Assembly (NCBI RefSeq): GCF_040096355.1
Contig: NZ_JBBMEX010000004.1
Coordinates: forward strand, 124,001-188,000
Length of the DNA: 64,000 nt
Reading direction: 5' to 3'
Source: Maccoyibacter intestinihominis
GTDB taxonomy: Bacteria; Bacillota; Clostridia; Lachnospirales; Lachnospiraceae
In this document: one piece after another, positions 48,664 through 57,927 of the stretch
Numbering within the stretch: the stretch's first letter is position 1
Layout: each line of letters begins with the position of its first letter
Program-made: the position numbers and the translations under genes
The notes under the pieces: model-generated
Told to the model about the DNA's origin: nothing
The model's input: only the letters and a program-made list of their open reading frames with translations
Database searches by the model: none

Positions 48664-49674
48664 CTAGGAATCCTTAGAATGATCCCTGTGGCCTAACATG
48701 GCTGCAGTCAAAATGGACATATGGTATACTTCCGATGCAGAGCACTCTCTTGAAAGTGTATTAATCGGTGCGTTCAGACCTAATAATATCGGTCCAAAGG
48801 CTTCAAAATTACCTAAATATCTTGCAATCTTATATCCGATATTTCCTGCACTTAAATCCGGGAAAATAAAGGTGTTCGTATGTCCTGCGATCTCCGAACC
48901 CGGACATTTGGTTGCTGCAACTGCCGGTGATACTGCCGCATCAAACTGCACTTCTCCGATGCTCTCCATATGCGGATATTTTTCGGCAAATTTATTGGCA
49001 GCATTACACATACGATCCACATCCGGACCTTTGCCGGAACCATGTGTAGAGTAGCTTAAAAATGCAATCTTTGGATCGATTCCAAAGTCTCTTGCGCAAT
49101 TCGCGGTCTCATGTGCGATCTCAACCAGTTCATCTTCTGTCGGCTTGATGTTCAAAGCACAGTCGCCTAATACAATGACTTCACTATCACCGGTTGCCCG
49201 CGGACGTACCAGTCCGATACAGGAAGAAACCAGATTGTTTCCCTCTTTTGTTCCAATGATCTCTAATGCCGGTTTGATCGTATCTATGACAGAATGCATC
49301 ACACCGCCAAGCAGGGAATCATATTCTCCCATTTTAATGAGCATGGTTCCAAAATAGTTTGGATCTTTTAAAATCTCTCTCGCTTTTTCCTGCGTCATGC
49401 CCTTCTTTGCCCGTATCTCACAAAATTGTTCCACCATCTCATCCATTTTTTCATAGGTAGACGGTGTTAAAATCTTTGCTCCACGGATATTATAACCCGC
49501 TTCCTGTGCCGCTTCCCATACGGCATCCTCTTCGCCGATCAGGATCGGCTGCAAAAAATTACCTGCTAACAGCCGCGATGCAGCCTCTATGACACGTGGG
49601 TCTGTACCTTCCGGCAATACGATCGTCTTCGGATCCTCCCGCAGCAATCGGATATAGGAATCAAAATCAAACAT
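48664..49674 (-). CDS. pta: Phosphate acetyltransferase
   Basis: Converts acetyl-CoA and phosphate to acetyl phosphate; 336 aa, short form lacking the N-terminal regulatory domains of E. coli Pta. The start is ATG 49674 (GGGAGGTGTTTTTA upstream). Typical blocks are IVLPEGTDPRVIEAAS, SSCIGLVRPRATGD, FLSYSTHGSGKG and the C-terminal IGYKIARYLGNFEAFGPIL. Acetate kinase, the usual neighbour, is not in the window. A phosphotransbutyrylase is a less likely alternative. Confidence 0.93.
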   Translation of the reverse strand: MFDFDSYIRLLREDPKTIVLPEGTDPRVIEAASRLLAGNFLQPILIGEEDAVWEAAQEAGYNIRGAKILTPSTYEKMDEMVEQFCEIRAKKGMTQEKAREILKDPNYFGTMLIKMGEYDSLLGGVMHSVIDTIKPALEIIGTKEGNNLVSSCIGLVRPRATGDSEVIVLGDCALNIKPTEDELVEIAHETANCARDFGIDPKIAFLSYSTHGSGKGPDVDRMCNAANKFAEKYPHMESIGEVQFDAAVSPAVAATKCPGSEIAGHTNTFIFPDLSAGNIGYKIARYLGNFEAFGPILLGLNAPINTLSRECSASEVYHMSILTAAMLGHRDHSKDS

Positions 49675-49850
49675 TAAAAACACCTCCCAAGGTCTTTCAT
49701 CTTCTCCGTTAATCTTATATTTTTATTTTATACCTATCGTTTTTGTTTTTCAACTATGTTTGCTAATTATTTCCTTGTTTCTTTGCCAATTGTTCTTCTG
49801 TTTGTTCTCCTGTTCCCTTAAGTTCAGACTTTTTCTTTTTCGGTCAAAAA

Positions 49851-49878
49851 AAGAAGAAGATTCTAAGAATCCTCTTCC
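49851..49878 (-). terminator. Terminator of the 125-aa hypothetical gene
   Basis: GAAGAGGATTCTTAGAATCTTCTTC followed by seven T residues on the minus strand, about 15 bp after the stop codon (stem arms GGATTCT/AGAATC and GAAGA/TCTTC). Confidence 0.8.
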
Positions 49879-49893
49879 ATATCTCAGTTCTAT

Positions 49894-50271
49894 TTATTTG
49901 AACGAAAAATCTTCGATTTCCGGCATTGGAACTACCGGTTTTGCTGTCTCTGCGGATGCACTGTGTCCTACAAAGAACTGATACTGATGAAGCACTTCAT
50001 CTTTTTTCATATCAGAAACGGCTTTTTGAACATCCAGACTCCGGATATCACTGTCGACCCCCTTTAAAGGATATTCTTTTCCCGGCTGATATGTATCGGC
50101 ATACTCTGCTGCACCAAAAGTCTGCTTTTGTTCCGGTTTTACAGACTGCATTTTCCCTGTAGAAAAATTCTCTATCGGATTACTGATCTGATCACTACCG
50201 GAATTACCTGTCACACGACCTATGGAGTTGTCATAATATCCTTCATAAGGACGGATTTTTGAAATTTCCAT
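49894..50271 (-). CDS. Hypothetical protein, 125 aa
   Basis: Not recognised. A soluble, polar protein beginning MEISKIRPYEGYYDNSIGRV, with Gly/Ser/Gln/Pro-rich low-complexity middle and C-terminal FFVGHSASAETAKPVVP and EIEDFSFK. No signal peptide, transmembrane helix or Cys residues. A promoter-length gap separates it from nrdR and a clean terminator follows, so it looks like a real single gene. Codon use is like its neighbours. Confidence 0.7.
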   Translation of the reverse strand: MEISKIRPYEGYYDNSIGRVTGNSGSDQISNPIENFSTGKMQSVKPEQKQTFGAAEYADTYQPGKEYPLKGVDSDIRSLDVQKAVSDMKKDEVLHQYQFFVGHSASAETAKPVVPMPEIEDFSFK

Positions 50272-50358
50272 AACTTCAAAACCTTCTTTCGCTTATCCTA
50301 AGTTCTCACATATTAGTTTTATCGGCTTCATTCGTAAAAACTTTAACAGCTACCGCTT

Positions 50359-50811
50359 TTATTTATCCAAAATCTTCTTTAATTCATTCATAAAGGTGTT
50401 GACATCTTTAAACTCACGATATACAGAGGCAAATCTTACATATGCAACTGCCTCTAAATCCTTGAGCTTATCCATGACGATCTCTCCAATGACGGAACTT
50501 GGGATTTCTTTTTCTTCACGGTTAAAAATCTCGGTCTCCACATCATCGATCAACTGATTGATCCGGTTGACGGAAATCGGTCTTTTATGGCAGGCACGAA
50601 GTATCCCCGCCTCTATCTTGGTGCGGTCATACTGCTCCCTGTTATTATCCTTCTTGATGACGATCAGCGGTATGGTCTCTACTTTTTCATAAGTAGTAAA
50701 GCGCTTTCCACATTCATCACATAATCTGCGGCGGCGAATCGAGTTATTATCATCCGCCGGTCTTGAGTCGATGACCCTCGTATTTTCACTGCTGCAAAAC
50801 GGACATTTCAT
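50359..50811 (-). CDS. nrdR: Transcriptional repressor NrdR
   Basis: Nucleotide-sensing repressor of ribonucleotide reductase genes, 150 aa. I start at ATG 50811 (AAGGAGGAAC upstream), which gives the family N-terminus MKCPFC. The zinc ribbon uses Cys3, Cys6, Cys31 and Cys34 (CPFC, CDEC). The ATP-cone follows from about residue 49 (PLIVIKKDNNREQYDR). The ribonucleotide reductase genes it would control are not in this window. Confidence 0.96.
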   Translation of the reverse strand: MKCPFCSSENTRVIDSRPADDNNSIRRRRLCDECGKRFTTYEKVETIPLIVIKKDNNREQYDRTKIEAGILRACHKRPISVNRINQLIDDVETEIFNREEKEIPSSVIGEIVMDKLKDLEAVAYVRFASVYREFKDVNTFMNELKKILDK

Positions 50812-50900
50812 CCCATGTTCCTCCTTGGACATACTATTTGCCCCAATTATAAACATTTCGTCAATTATTGTCAACCATTTCACAGATTATGTAACTCTGC

Positions 50901-51155
50901 TTACAGTCTCTTTTTGATTTCATCTACTTTTACATCGACTAAGATAATATCCGGTCCGATCCGTATGACATTACACCATGGAATAAAAAACTCACAGTCT
51001 CTTCCGAAAAATCCCCAGAACCTCGCCGGTCCCGGTACGATCAGTGCTTTGATGCACCCGGTACACTCATCCAGTTCGAGATCCATCACATGCCCTAAAC
51101 AATGACAGTCACAGACATTGATGACATTCTTTTCTCTCAATTCACACAGTCTCAT
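50901..51155 (-). CDS. YlmC/YmxH-family PRC-barrel protein
   Basis: Small protein of 84 aa of the YlmC/YmxH sporulation-associated group. Key segments are MRLCELREKNVINVCDC, GHVMDLELDECTG and FIPWCNVIRIGPDIILVDV, a PRC-barrel-like beta fold. In Bacillus and Clostridia these are found near spore genes; the molecular role is unknown. Five Cys residues are unusual for so short a protein. It lies 90 bp upstream of nrdR in transcription order. Confidence 0.88.
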   Translation of the reverse strand: MRLCELREKNVINVCDCHCLGHVMDLELDECTGCIKALIVPGPARFWGFFGRDCEFFIPWCNVIRIGPDIILVDVKVDEIKKRL

Positions 51156-51229
51156 TTTTTACTCACATACTGTTCTCTTGTATCCATTGTATGCATGATA
51201 AAAAGAACTGTGCTCTATGTGTAATATTT

Positions 51230-52330
51230 TTATACATTAAAGCGGAATAAGATTACATCGCCGTCTTTTACGACATATTCTTTTCCTTCCAGTCCTACCA
51301 GACCTTTTTCTTTTGCGGCTGAAAGGCTTCCACAATCGAGTAAATCCTGATAATTGACTACCTCTGCACGGATAAATCCACGTTCAAAATCCGTATGGAT
51401 CTTTCCGGCTGCCTGCGGTGCTTTTGTTCCGATCTTGATCGTCCATGCTCTTGTCTCATCTTCTCCTGCTGTCAGGTAGCTGATCAATCCAAGCAGGGAA
51501 TAACTTGCCTTGATAAGTTTTTCAAGTCCTGATTCTTTTAAACCAAGTTCCTCTAAGAACATTGCTTTTTCTTCATCATCTAATTCTGCAATCTCCTGCT
51601 CGATCTGTGCACAGATAACAAATACTTCGCACGCTTCTTCTTTTGCGTGTTCGCGCACTTTCTGCACATAAGCATTGGATGCACCGTCATCTGCTAAATC
51701 ATCTTCTGATACGTTTGCTGCATAAATCACAGGTTTTGCCGTCAACAGATTATATTCTTTAAACCACTTCTGCTCATCCTCATCTTCGCCAAGTTCAAAG
51801 GTTTTTGCCAGATTTCCTTCTTCTAAGTGTGCCTTGATCTTTTCTAACAGAGCAAGTTCTTTTGCAAGGGTCTTGTCCATTCTTGCACCTTTTGCTGTCT
51901 TGGCAATTCTTCTGTCAAGAATCTCTATATCTGAAAATATAAGTTCTAAATTGATGGTCTCTATATCACGGACCGGATCTACACTTCCATCCACATGTAC
52001 GACATTGGTATCCTCAAAACATCTGACCACATGCACGATCGCATCTACCTCACGGATGTTTGCAAGGAACTGGTTTCCAAGTCCCTCTCCTTTGCTCGCT
52101 CCCTTTACAAGTCCTGCAATATCTACAAATTCAATGACTGCCGGTGTTACTTTTTTTGACTGATACATCTCGCCTAACTTCTGCAAACGCTCATCCGGTA
52201 CTGCTACCACACCGATATTCGGGTCAATGGTACAGAATGGATAGTTTGCTGACTCTGCCCCTGCTTTGGTAAGGGAGTTAAACAATGTACTTTTTCCTAC
52301 GTTTGGTAATCCAACGATACCTAATTTCAT
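51230..52330 (-). CDS. ychF: Redox-regulated ATPase/GTPase YchF (Obg-like)
   Basis: P-loop protein of 366 aa of the OLA1/YchF group, which prefers ATP and associates with ribosomes. G1 GLPNVGKST (residues 6-14), G3 DIAGLVKGASKGEG, the coiled insertion and the C-terminal TGS domain (from about residue 280) ending VVKDGDVILFRFNV. The canonical length and all motifs are present. Confidence 0.96.
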   Translation of the reverse strand: MKLGIVGLPNVGKSTLFNSLTKAGAESANYPFCTIDPNIGVVAVPDERLQKLGEMYQSKKVTPAVIEFVDIAGLVKGASKGEGLGNQFLANIREVDAIVHVVRCFEDTNVVHVDGSVDPVRDIETINLELIFSDIEILDRRIAKTAKGARMDKTLAKELALLEKIKAHLEEGNLAKTFELGEDEDEQKWFKEYNLLTAKPVIYAANVSEDDLADDGASNAYVQKVREHAKEEACEVFVICAQIEQEIAELDDEEKAMFLEELGLKESGLEKLIKASYSLLGLISYLTAGEDETRAWTIKIGTKAPQAAGKIHTDFERGFIRAEVVNYQDLLDCGSLSAAKEKGLVGLEGKEYVVKDGDVILFRFNV

Positions 52331-53072
52331 TTTTATCTTTACCTGTTCAAAAATGCCTGCTTTCCCGGCATCTTTGCCTTTCTATGTTATTTTACTGCAC
52401 AATTTATTACACAATCATTAAGGCTTTTTCTTTTTTATGCTGTCCACATTTTAATCGTTTCTTCTGGCAATACTCTTAATGTTCTTTGTCTTATATGTTG
52501 TTGTCTGGCTGTGTAAACATAATCGTTTCATACAGCTTACAATTATATCATAAGTCCTGCAATTTTAAAACCATCAAAATTTTTATCCGTGTCAGTATAT
52601 TAATTGGGCATTCATATAACAAATAGTCACCATTGCTTCTGAATACACCAGTCCGCACATCTTTCTTTTCTGCGGAAATGTTGGCACAAACATTCCCCCT
52701 TAACATGAATTCTCAAAAAATCTTAAAACGTAATCAAGGGGATATCCCTAGTCTAAATCAGGAATATCTCCTTATAATTTCAAAATGCCAAAATAACTTA
52801 AATTTTTCTTTCCGTTGGTGCCTGTTTGTTATACCCCCAAGTATTCACATGGTAGAATTGCCTTTATGTCTGATGCAGTATAATCTGACACATTCCTTAC
52901 ATTTCCATTTTATCATTCAAATAATTTTATCAAAATCTCAATTGATCCATGATAATAATAATCTATGTACGAATTTTCTTTTAGAGAATTCCTATTTTCT
53001 TCAATACACCAAACAAAACCGATTTCTGTATACGATAAGATCCTATACAGAGTTCGACTGGTTCAGTTTTAA
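52331..53072. other. AT-rich intergenic region without recognised features
   Basis: About 740 bp between ychF and ssrA, noticeably AT-richer than the surroundings. The longest open frame (52633-53190) runs into the tmRNA and lacks a ribosome site. I found no gene, riboswitch or repeat that I can support. Confidence 0.5.
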
Positions 53073-53411
53073 TGGAGTAGACGGGAGTCGAACCCGTGTC
53101 CAAAAACAAATCCCCTGTACTTCTACGAGTGTAGTCTGTGATTTAACATTCCCTCCACGATACCTGCAACAGACACAGTTACCGCTTTAGTAGCTTCATA
53201 ATACGCCCTTATGTGCAAAGCTTAGCATAAGTCGTTTCTCACATAGTCGAAGCCTGGCTCCTAAGGTGTGAGTGCCCTAGGTCAGACTGCTGCACTTAGG
53301 CAGCGTATGCTAAATTATCTTCAGCGTTTAAATTTAATTGTGAAATTTGACGCAATTTCTTTCGACTCGCTTCTCCAGCTTCATCATCCCTGTCGAAACC
53401 ATTACTACCCC
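53073..53411 (-). ncRNA. ssrA: Transfer-messenger RNA (tmRNA)
   Basis: One-piece tmRNA of about 339 nt on the minus strand. The tRNA-like ends pair (5' GGGGTAG with CTACTCC near the 3' end plus discriminator A), and the T arm GGACACGGGTTCGACTCCCG is clear. The 5' part contains the typical GGTTTCGACAGGG. The tag frame ends NAEDNLAYAA followed by TAA (stop at 53296-53298), the usual protease tag ending. smpB, its partner, is 73 bp upstream in transcription order. Confidence 0.97.
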
Positions 53412-53483
53412 GAATTCGGGTGTAGGTCACTTCTACACCTGCTATTATAGACGCGATCATTTCAGCCGTCAAGGGTTCCTTTT

Positions 53484-53951
53484 TTAATAAAGATTCTTTA
53501 CCTTGAAATTCCGCTCCGCTTCACGCCTCTGGTCTTTCTTTGCAATGTCATCGCGCTTATCATAGAGCTTCTTACCTTTTGCCAATGCAATCTGTACTTT
53601 GACTAATCCACCCTTTAAGTATACTTCCACCGGGACTAAGGTATACCCTTTTTCTGCAATCTTGCCTTGCAGTTTACGAATCTCTGCCTTGTGCATCAGA
53701 AGTTTTTTCGGGCGCAGCGGATCTTTGTTAAAAATATTTCCTTTTTCATAAGGAGAGATATGCATGCCATAGATAATGACCTCTCCGTTCTCAATACGGA
53801 TAAAAGATTCCTTGATGCTGCATTTTCCCATACGCAGGGATTTGACTTCTGTGCCGTGAAGTGCAATTCCCGCCTCATATTTTTCTTCTAAAAAATAATC
53901 ATGTCTGGCTTTTTTATTGTTCGCGATCAGCTTGATACTTTCCTTTGCCAT
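53484..53951 (-). CDS. smpB: SsrA-binding protein SmpB
   Basis: Binds tmRNA and brings it to stalled ribosomes; 155 aa OB-fold protein. Typical blocks are NKKARHDYFLEEKYEAGIAL, GTEVKSLRMGKCSIKESF and the basic C-terminal tail KDQRREAERNFKVKNLY. The gene overlaps the end of rnr by 38 bp and is followed by ssrA, giving secG-rnr-smpB-ssrA. Confidence 0.97.
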   Translation of the reverse strand: MAKESIKLIANNKKARHDYFLEEKYEAGIALHGTEVKSLRMGKCSIKESFIRIENGEVIIYGMHISPYEKGNIFNKDPLRPKKLLMHKAEIRKLQGKIAEKGYTLVPVEVYLKGGLVKVQIALAKGKKLYDKRDDIAKKDQRREAERNFKVKNLY

Positions 53952-56076
53952 CTTCTTCCTCCGCTAACTCAAAATCTATCGTCCGCATAAAAGTATCGGT
54001 ATCTTTTACACGGATCTTTAGTCTCTGACCGAGTTTGTAATGCTTATTTGTAACTTCTCCTATCAGTTCATAGGTTTCTTCGCTGTAGTTGTAATAATCG
54101 TCTGTCAGATCCGTGACACGGATCATACCCTCTATTGTATTTGCAAGCTCTACATACATGCCATACCGGGTAACACCGGATATGACACCTTCAAAAGTCT
54201 CTCCAATGTGCTGACTCATATACTCCACTTTTTTGAGTTTATCTGTCTCACGCTCTGCCTCTTCTGCTAACCGTTCCCGCTTGCTTGCATGTAATGCAAC
54301 TTCCGGCAGGATCTTCTCATAATGTGCCTTTCTGGTATCATTCATCCTGCCACGCAGATTCTCTTTGATAATACGATGGATCTGCAGATCCGGATATCTG
54401 CGGATCGGAGAAGTAAAATGACAGTAGTATTTTGCCGCTAAGCCAAAATGCCCGGTACAATCCACCGTATACTTTGCCTGCTTCATCGAACGCAGGGTCA
54501 GTCGGCTGATCAAAGGTTCTTCGGGTGTTCCATCGATCTGTTCTAACAGCTTTTGCAGTTCTTTTGGATGTACCTCATCCTTTGCGATATGCATACTGTA
54601 ACCAAAGTTATTGATAAACGTAGACAGTTTTTGGATCTTTTCCTCATCGGGATTCTCATGTGTCCGGTAAACGAACGGTATCTCCTGCCAGAAATAGTCC
54701 TCGGCAACCGTTTCGTTTGCTGCTAACATAAAATCTTCAATGATCTTTGTTGCAACATTCCGCTCATACGGGCGGATATCCACCGGATTTCCCTTTTTAT
54801 CTAAAATGATCTTTGTCTCAGGAAAATCAAAGTCAATTGAGCCACGCTTCATGCGTTTTTTCCGCAAAATGGCTGCTAACTTTTCCATCCGCTCAAACAT
54901 CGGGATCAGTTCTTCGTATTCTGCCCGCTCTTTCTCATCCTGTTCCTGTAAAATTTTTTTGACACTGGTGTAACTCATACGTCTGTCCACCCGCACAACA
55001 GTCTCTGCGATCACATGATCTAACAGTTTTCCCTTGTCGTCAAATTTCATAATACAGCTCAATGCCAGACGGTTCTCGCCCTGATTCAGCGAACAGATTC
55101 CATTCGATAATGTGTGCGGCAGCATTGGGATCACACGGTCTACTAAATAGACACTGGTTCCACGCTTCTCGGCCTCAACATCCAAAGCGGAGTGCTCCTG
55201 CACATAATTCGTTACATCTGCAATGTGGACACCTAACGTATATATGCCATCTTCTTCGGTCAGTGTGATCGCGTCATCCAGGTCCTTGGCATCTTCGCCA
55301 TCGATGGTGACCGTCTGCCAGTCCCTTATGTCCATTCTGCCTGCCATATCGGCTTCACTGACCTCTTTTGCCACACGCTCTGCCTGATTTAAAATCTTTT
55401 CCGAAAATTCTATCGGAAGATCGTAGGCTTTTACGATGGATAGAATATCCACTCCCGGATCATTGACATGACCTAAGATCTCAACAATTTTTCCCTCCGG
55501 CTTTCTGCCGTCTCTGCCGTAATCGGTAATCTCGCAGACTACCTTATGACCACTGACTGCTCCTTTGGAACGCTCGATCGGAATAAAAATGTCATTTGCG
55601 ATCTTCTGATTATCCGGCACTACAAATCCAAAATTTTTACTCTGTTCGTAATAACCGACTACTTTTGTGACACCGTGTTCTAAGATTTTTACGATTGAAC
55701 CCTCTTTCCTCTTTCCTCCGGTCGACGGCATGATCTTTACCTGTACGGTATCTAAATGCATGGCTCCATGGACTTCAGATTCCGGAATATAGATATCCTC
55801 GCCCTCTTCCATCCGTAAAAATCCAAACCCTTTTGGATGACTCTCAAATACACCGGTTACAAAATGATGTTTTGCCTTACTGTATTTTCCCTTTTTGCTG
55901 ACATCTGCCTTGCCGTCAGCCACCAGTGCGTCTAACACTTCCTGCAATTCTGCTCTCTGGCTTTTCGGAATCTGTAAGAGCATAGCCATCTCTTTGGCTT
56001 TCATTGGCACATAAAAGTCATCACACAAGAGACTGTATATGGTTTTTTTTCTTTTTTCTAATGCTTCGTGATCCAT
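53914..56076 (-). CDS. rnr: Ribonuclease R
   Basis: Processive 3'-5' exoribonuclease of 720 aa. Domains: N-terminal winged-helix region (1-70), cold-shock domains (about 75-220), RNB catalytic domain (about 245-570) with the metal-binding Asp cluster in DAKDLDDAITL, and an S1 domain (about 625-705, GEVTNKHYKLGQRLKIRVKD). It helps destroy aberrant mRNA after trans-translation and is coupled to smpB by a 38-bp overlap. Confidence 0.96.
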   Translation of the reverse strand: MDHEALEKRKKTIYSLLCDDFYVPMKAKEMAMLLQIPKSQRAELQEVLDALVADGKADVSKKGKYSKAKHHFVTGVFESHPKGFGFLRMEEGEDIYIPESEVHGAMHLDTVQVKIMPSTGGKRKEGSIVKILEHGVTKVVGYYEQSKNFGFVVPDNQKIANDIFIPIERSKGAVSGHKVVCEITDYGRDGRKPEGKIVEILGHVNDPGVDILSIVKAYDLPIEFSEKILNQAERVAKEVSEADMAGRMDIRDWQTVTIDGEDAKDLDDAITLTEEDGIYTLGVHIADVTNYVQEHSALDVEAEKRGTSVYLVDRVIPMLPHTLSNGICSLNQGENRLALSCIMKFDDKGKLLDHVIAETVVRVDRRMSYTSVKKILQEQDEKERAEYEELIPMFERMEKLAAILRKKRMKRGSIDFDFPETKIILDKKGNPVDIRPYERNVATKIIEDFMLAANETVAEDYFWQEIPFVYRTHENPDEEKIQKLSTFINNFGYSMHIAKDEVHPKELQKLLEQIDGTPEEPLISRLTLRSMKQAKYTVDCTGHFGLAAKYYCHFTSPIRRYPDLQIHRIIKENLRGRMNDTRKAHYEKILPEVALHASKRERLAEEAERETDKLKKVEYMSQHIGETFEGVISGVTRYGMYVELANTIEGMIRVTDLTDDYYNYSEETYELIGEVTNKHYKLGQRLKIRVKDTDTFMRTIDFELAEEEDGKGKYQADREQ

Positions 56077-56094
56077 AATTCTCCTATTAAACTC

Positions 56095-56124
56095 AAAAAG
56101 GACTGTCGCATCAACGACAGCCCT
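56095..56124 (-). terminator. Hairpin between secG and rnr
   Basis: AGGGCTGTCG ... CGACAGTCCTTTTT on the minus strand, with the secG stop codon just upstream. It is an efficient-looking terminator, so rnr may be reached by read-through or from its own promoter. Confidence 0.75.
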
Positions 56125-56133
56125 GCATTTCCT

Positions 56134-56373
56134 TTAGAAACTTCCTATATTCAATACAATGGAAAGTATTAAAAACAGTGCGACCAAAGCTCTGGTTGCT
56201 TTAACTAAGACACCTTCCATGGAACGGTCTTTATGCTTGCTCCAATAGGTATCGGATGCACCTGCAATTGCTCCAAGTCCTGCGGATTTACCTTCCTGAC
56301 ATAAAATAATAGCTGTAATGATGATACTTATAAGAATTAATACTACTGTTAATATCGTTTTTAAAACTGCCAC
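56134..56373 (-). CDS. secG: Preprotein translocase subunit SecG
   Basis: Small Sec translocon subunit of 79 aa with two transmembrane helices (about residues 3-22 and 55-75) and the loop motif GKSAGLGAIAG. The start is probably GTG at 56373, eight bases after AGGAGG; another GTG lies three codons earlier. It precedes rnr-smpB-ssrA and follows eno. Confidence 0.93.
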   Translation of the reverse strand: MAVLKTILTVVLILISIIITAIILCQEGKSAGLGAIAGASDTYWSKHKDRSMEGVLVKATRALVALFLILSIVLNIGSF

Positions 56374-56467
56374 TTGTGACACCTCCTGTAGTTTCCTCCA
56401 CTCGTAACTTGGTAAAGTATATCATACTTTCTATGTCTATGCAAGGGTTTTCGCCCAAAACCCGGTA

Positions 56468-57772
56468 TTAAATCTTGTTAAATGGATTCGTATATTTGGC
56501 TGCTTCCTTCATCTCTTCTTCAATCCGAAGAAGCCGGTTGTATTTTGCGACACGCTCACTCCGGCATGGTGCTCCTGTTTTTATCTGCCCTGCATTGACC
56601 GCTACGGCAAGGTCTGCAATAAAAGAATCCTCTGTTTCCCCGGAACGATGGGAGATCACTGCACGAAATGCATTTTTCTGAGCTAATTCGATCGCATCCA
56701 TTGCCTCTGTCACCGTACCGATCTGATTGACTTTGATCAAAATGGCATTGCCGGTATGAAACTTAATTCCTAAATCCAGACGTTTGGTATTCGTTACAAA
56801 CAGATCGTCTCCGACTAACTGGACACGGTCGCCTAAACGCTTTGTCATTGCTTTCCAGCCATCCCAGTCATCTTCGTCTAACCCGTCTTCGATCGAAATG
56901 ATCGGGAACTCTTCGATCAATTCCTCATAGTATGAGATCATTTCATTCGTATCCCTTAAGACTTCTTCATCTTTTAACTTTCCTTCGCCCTCAAAGTGAT
57001 ACATGCCGTCCTCTTCACAGTATAGCTCACTTGCCGCTGCATCTATTGCAATTTTAAAATCTGTCCCTGCCTCGTAACCGGCTGCCTCGATCGCTTTGAC
57101 GATAAACTTCAGGACTGCCTTTGCATCCGGCAGATCCGGGGCAAAACCACCCTCGTCCCCAACACCTGTGGCATAATTTTTTTCTTCTAATAATCTCTTT
57201 AAATTGTGGTAGACCTCGGCACATTTACGCAGTGCATCCGAAAAATCCTCTGCCTGCACCGGCATGATCATAAATTCCTGAAAATCCACGGTATTCGCCG
57301 CATGTTTTCCACCGTTTAAAATATTCATCATCGGAACCGGGAGCAATCTTGTGTGACAGCCTCCAAGATAACGGTAAAGTGGGATCTCTAACGCATTTGC
57401 CGCCGCTCTTGCCACTGCCATAGAGACTGCTAACATCGCATTGGCACCAAGATTGACTTTATTTTCCGTGCCATCTAAGGCGATCATCTTTGCATCGATA
57501 TTTTCCTGCTCTAATACATTCATACCGATGATTTCTTTTGCGATCCGTTCATTGACATGACGCACGGCATTCTGTACGGCAAGTCCAAAGTATTCTGTGG
57601 TACCATCGCGAAGCTCTACTGCTTCAAACCGTCCGGTACTCGCACCGGATGGGACAGCGGCACTTCCCACAATATAATCGGATACCTTTACTTCTGCTTC
57701 AATGGTCGGATTTCCTCTGGAGTCTAAAATCTGTCTTGCTTTTACTTCTGTAATCGGATAAAAACTGTTCAT
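56468..57772 (-). CDS. eno: Enolase
   Basis: Glycolytic enzyme converting 2-phosphoglycerate to phosphoenolpyruvate; 434 aa. Signature blocks are ARQILDSRGNPTIEAEV, GVGDEGGFAPDL, the Mg ligands in SIEDGLDEDDW and QLVGDDLFVTN, and the catalytic Lys in LIKVNQIGTVTEA followed by ISHRSGETED. GAGGAAGAGAT precedes the ATG. It lies directly before the secG group. Confidence 0.97.
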   Translation of the reverse strand: MNSFYPITEVKARQILDSRGNPTIEAEVKVSDYIVGSAAVPSGASTGRFEAVELRDGTTEYFGLAVQNAVRHVNERIAKEIIGMNVLEQENIDAKMIALDGTENKVNLGANAMLAVSMAVARAAANALEIPLYRYLGGCHTRLLPVPMMNILNGGKHAANTVDFQEFMIMPVQAEDFSDALRKCAEVYHNLKRLLEEKNYATGVGDEGGFAPDLPDAKAVLKFIVKAIEAAGYEAGTDFKIAIDAAASELYCEEDGMYHFEGEGKLKDEEVLRDTNEMISYYEELIEEFPIISIEDGLDEDDWDGWKAMTKRLGDRVQLVGDDLFVTNTKRLDLGIKFHTGNAILIKVNQIGTVTEAMDAIELAQKNAFRAVISHRSGETEDSFIADLAVAVNAGQIKTGAPCRSERVAKYNRLLRIEEEMKEAAKYTNPFNKI

Positions 57773-57826
57773 ATCTCTTCCTCACTCTTTTTTCTGTTAT
57801 CCTGTCCGATCCATTCAAAATTATGC

Positions 57827-57866
57827 AAAAAAACGGCAACTCTCTAAAGATCATTGCCGTTTTTTT
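57827..57866 (-). terminator. Terminator of purB
   Basis: AAAACGGCAATGA ... TTGCCGTTTTTTT on the minus strand, about 60 bp after the purB stop codon. Confidence 0.85.
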
Positions 57867-57927
57867 AATCTGTTCTCTATGCTGTTATTTTTGCCGCTTT
57901 ACGATTTTGCTGCGATATCCTGTCCTT

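Noticed and set aside
52633..53190. 185-codon open frame running into the tmRNA
   Set aside because: No ribosome site, biased composition of AT-rich DNA, and its end overlaps the ssrA tRNA-like domain.
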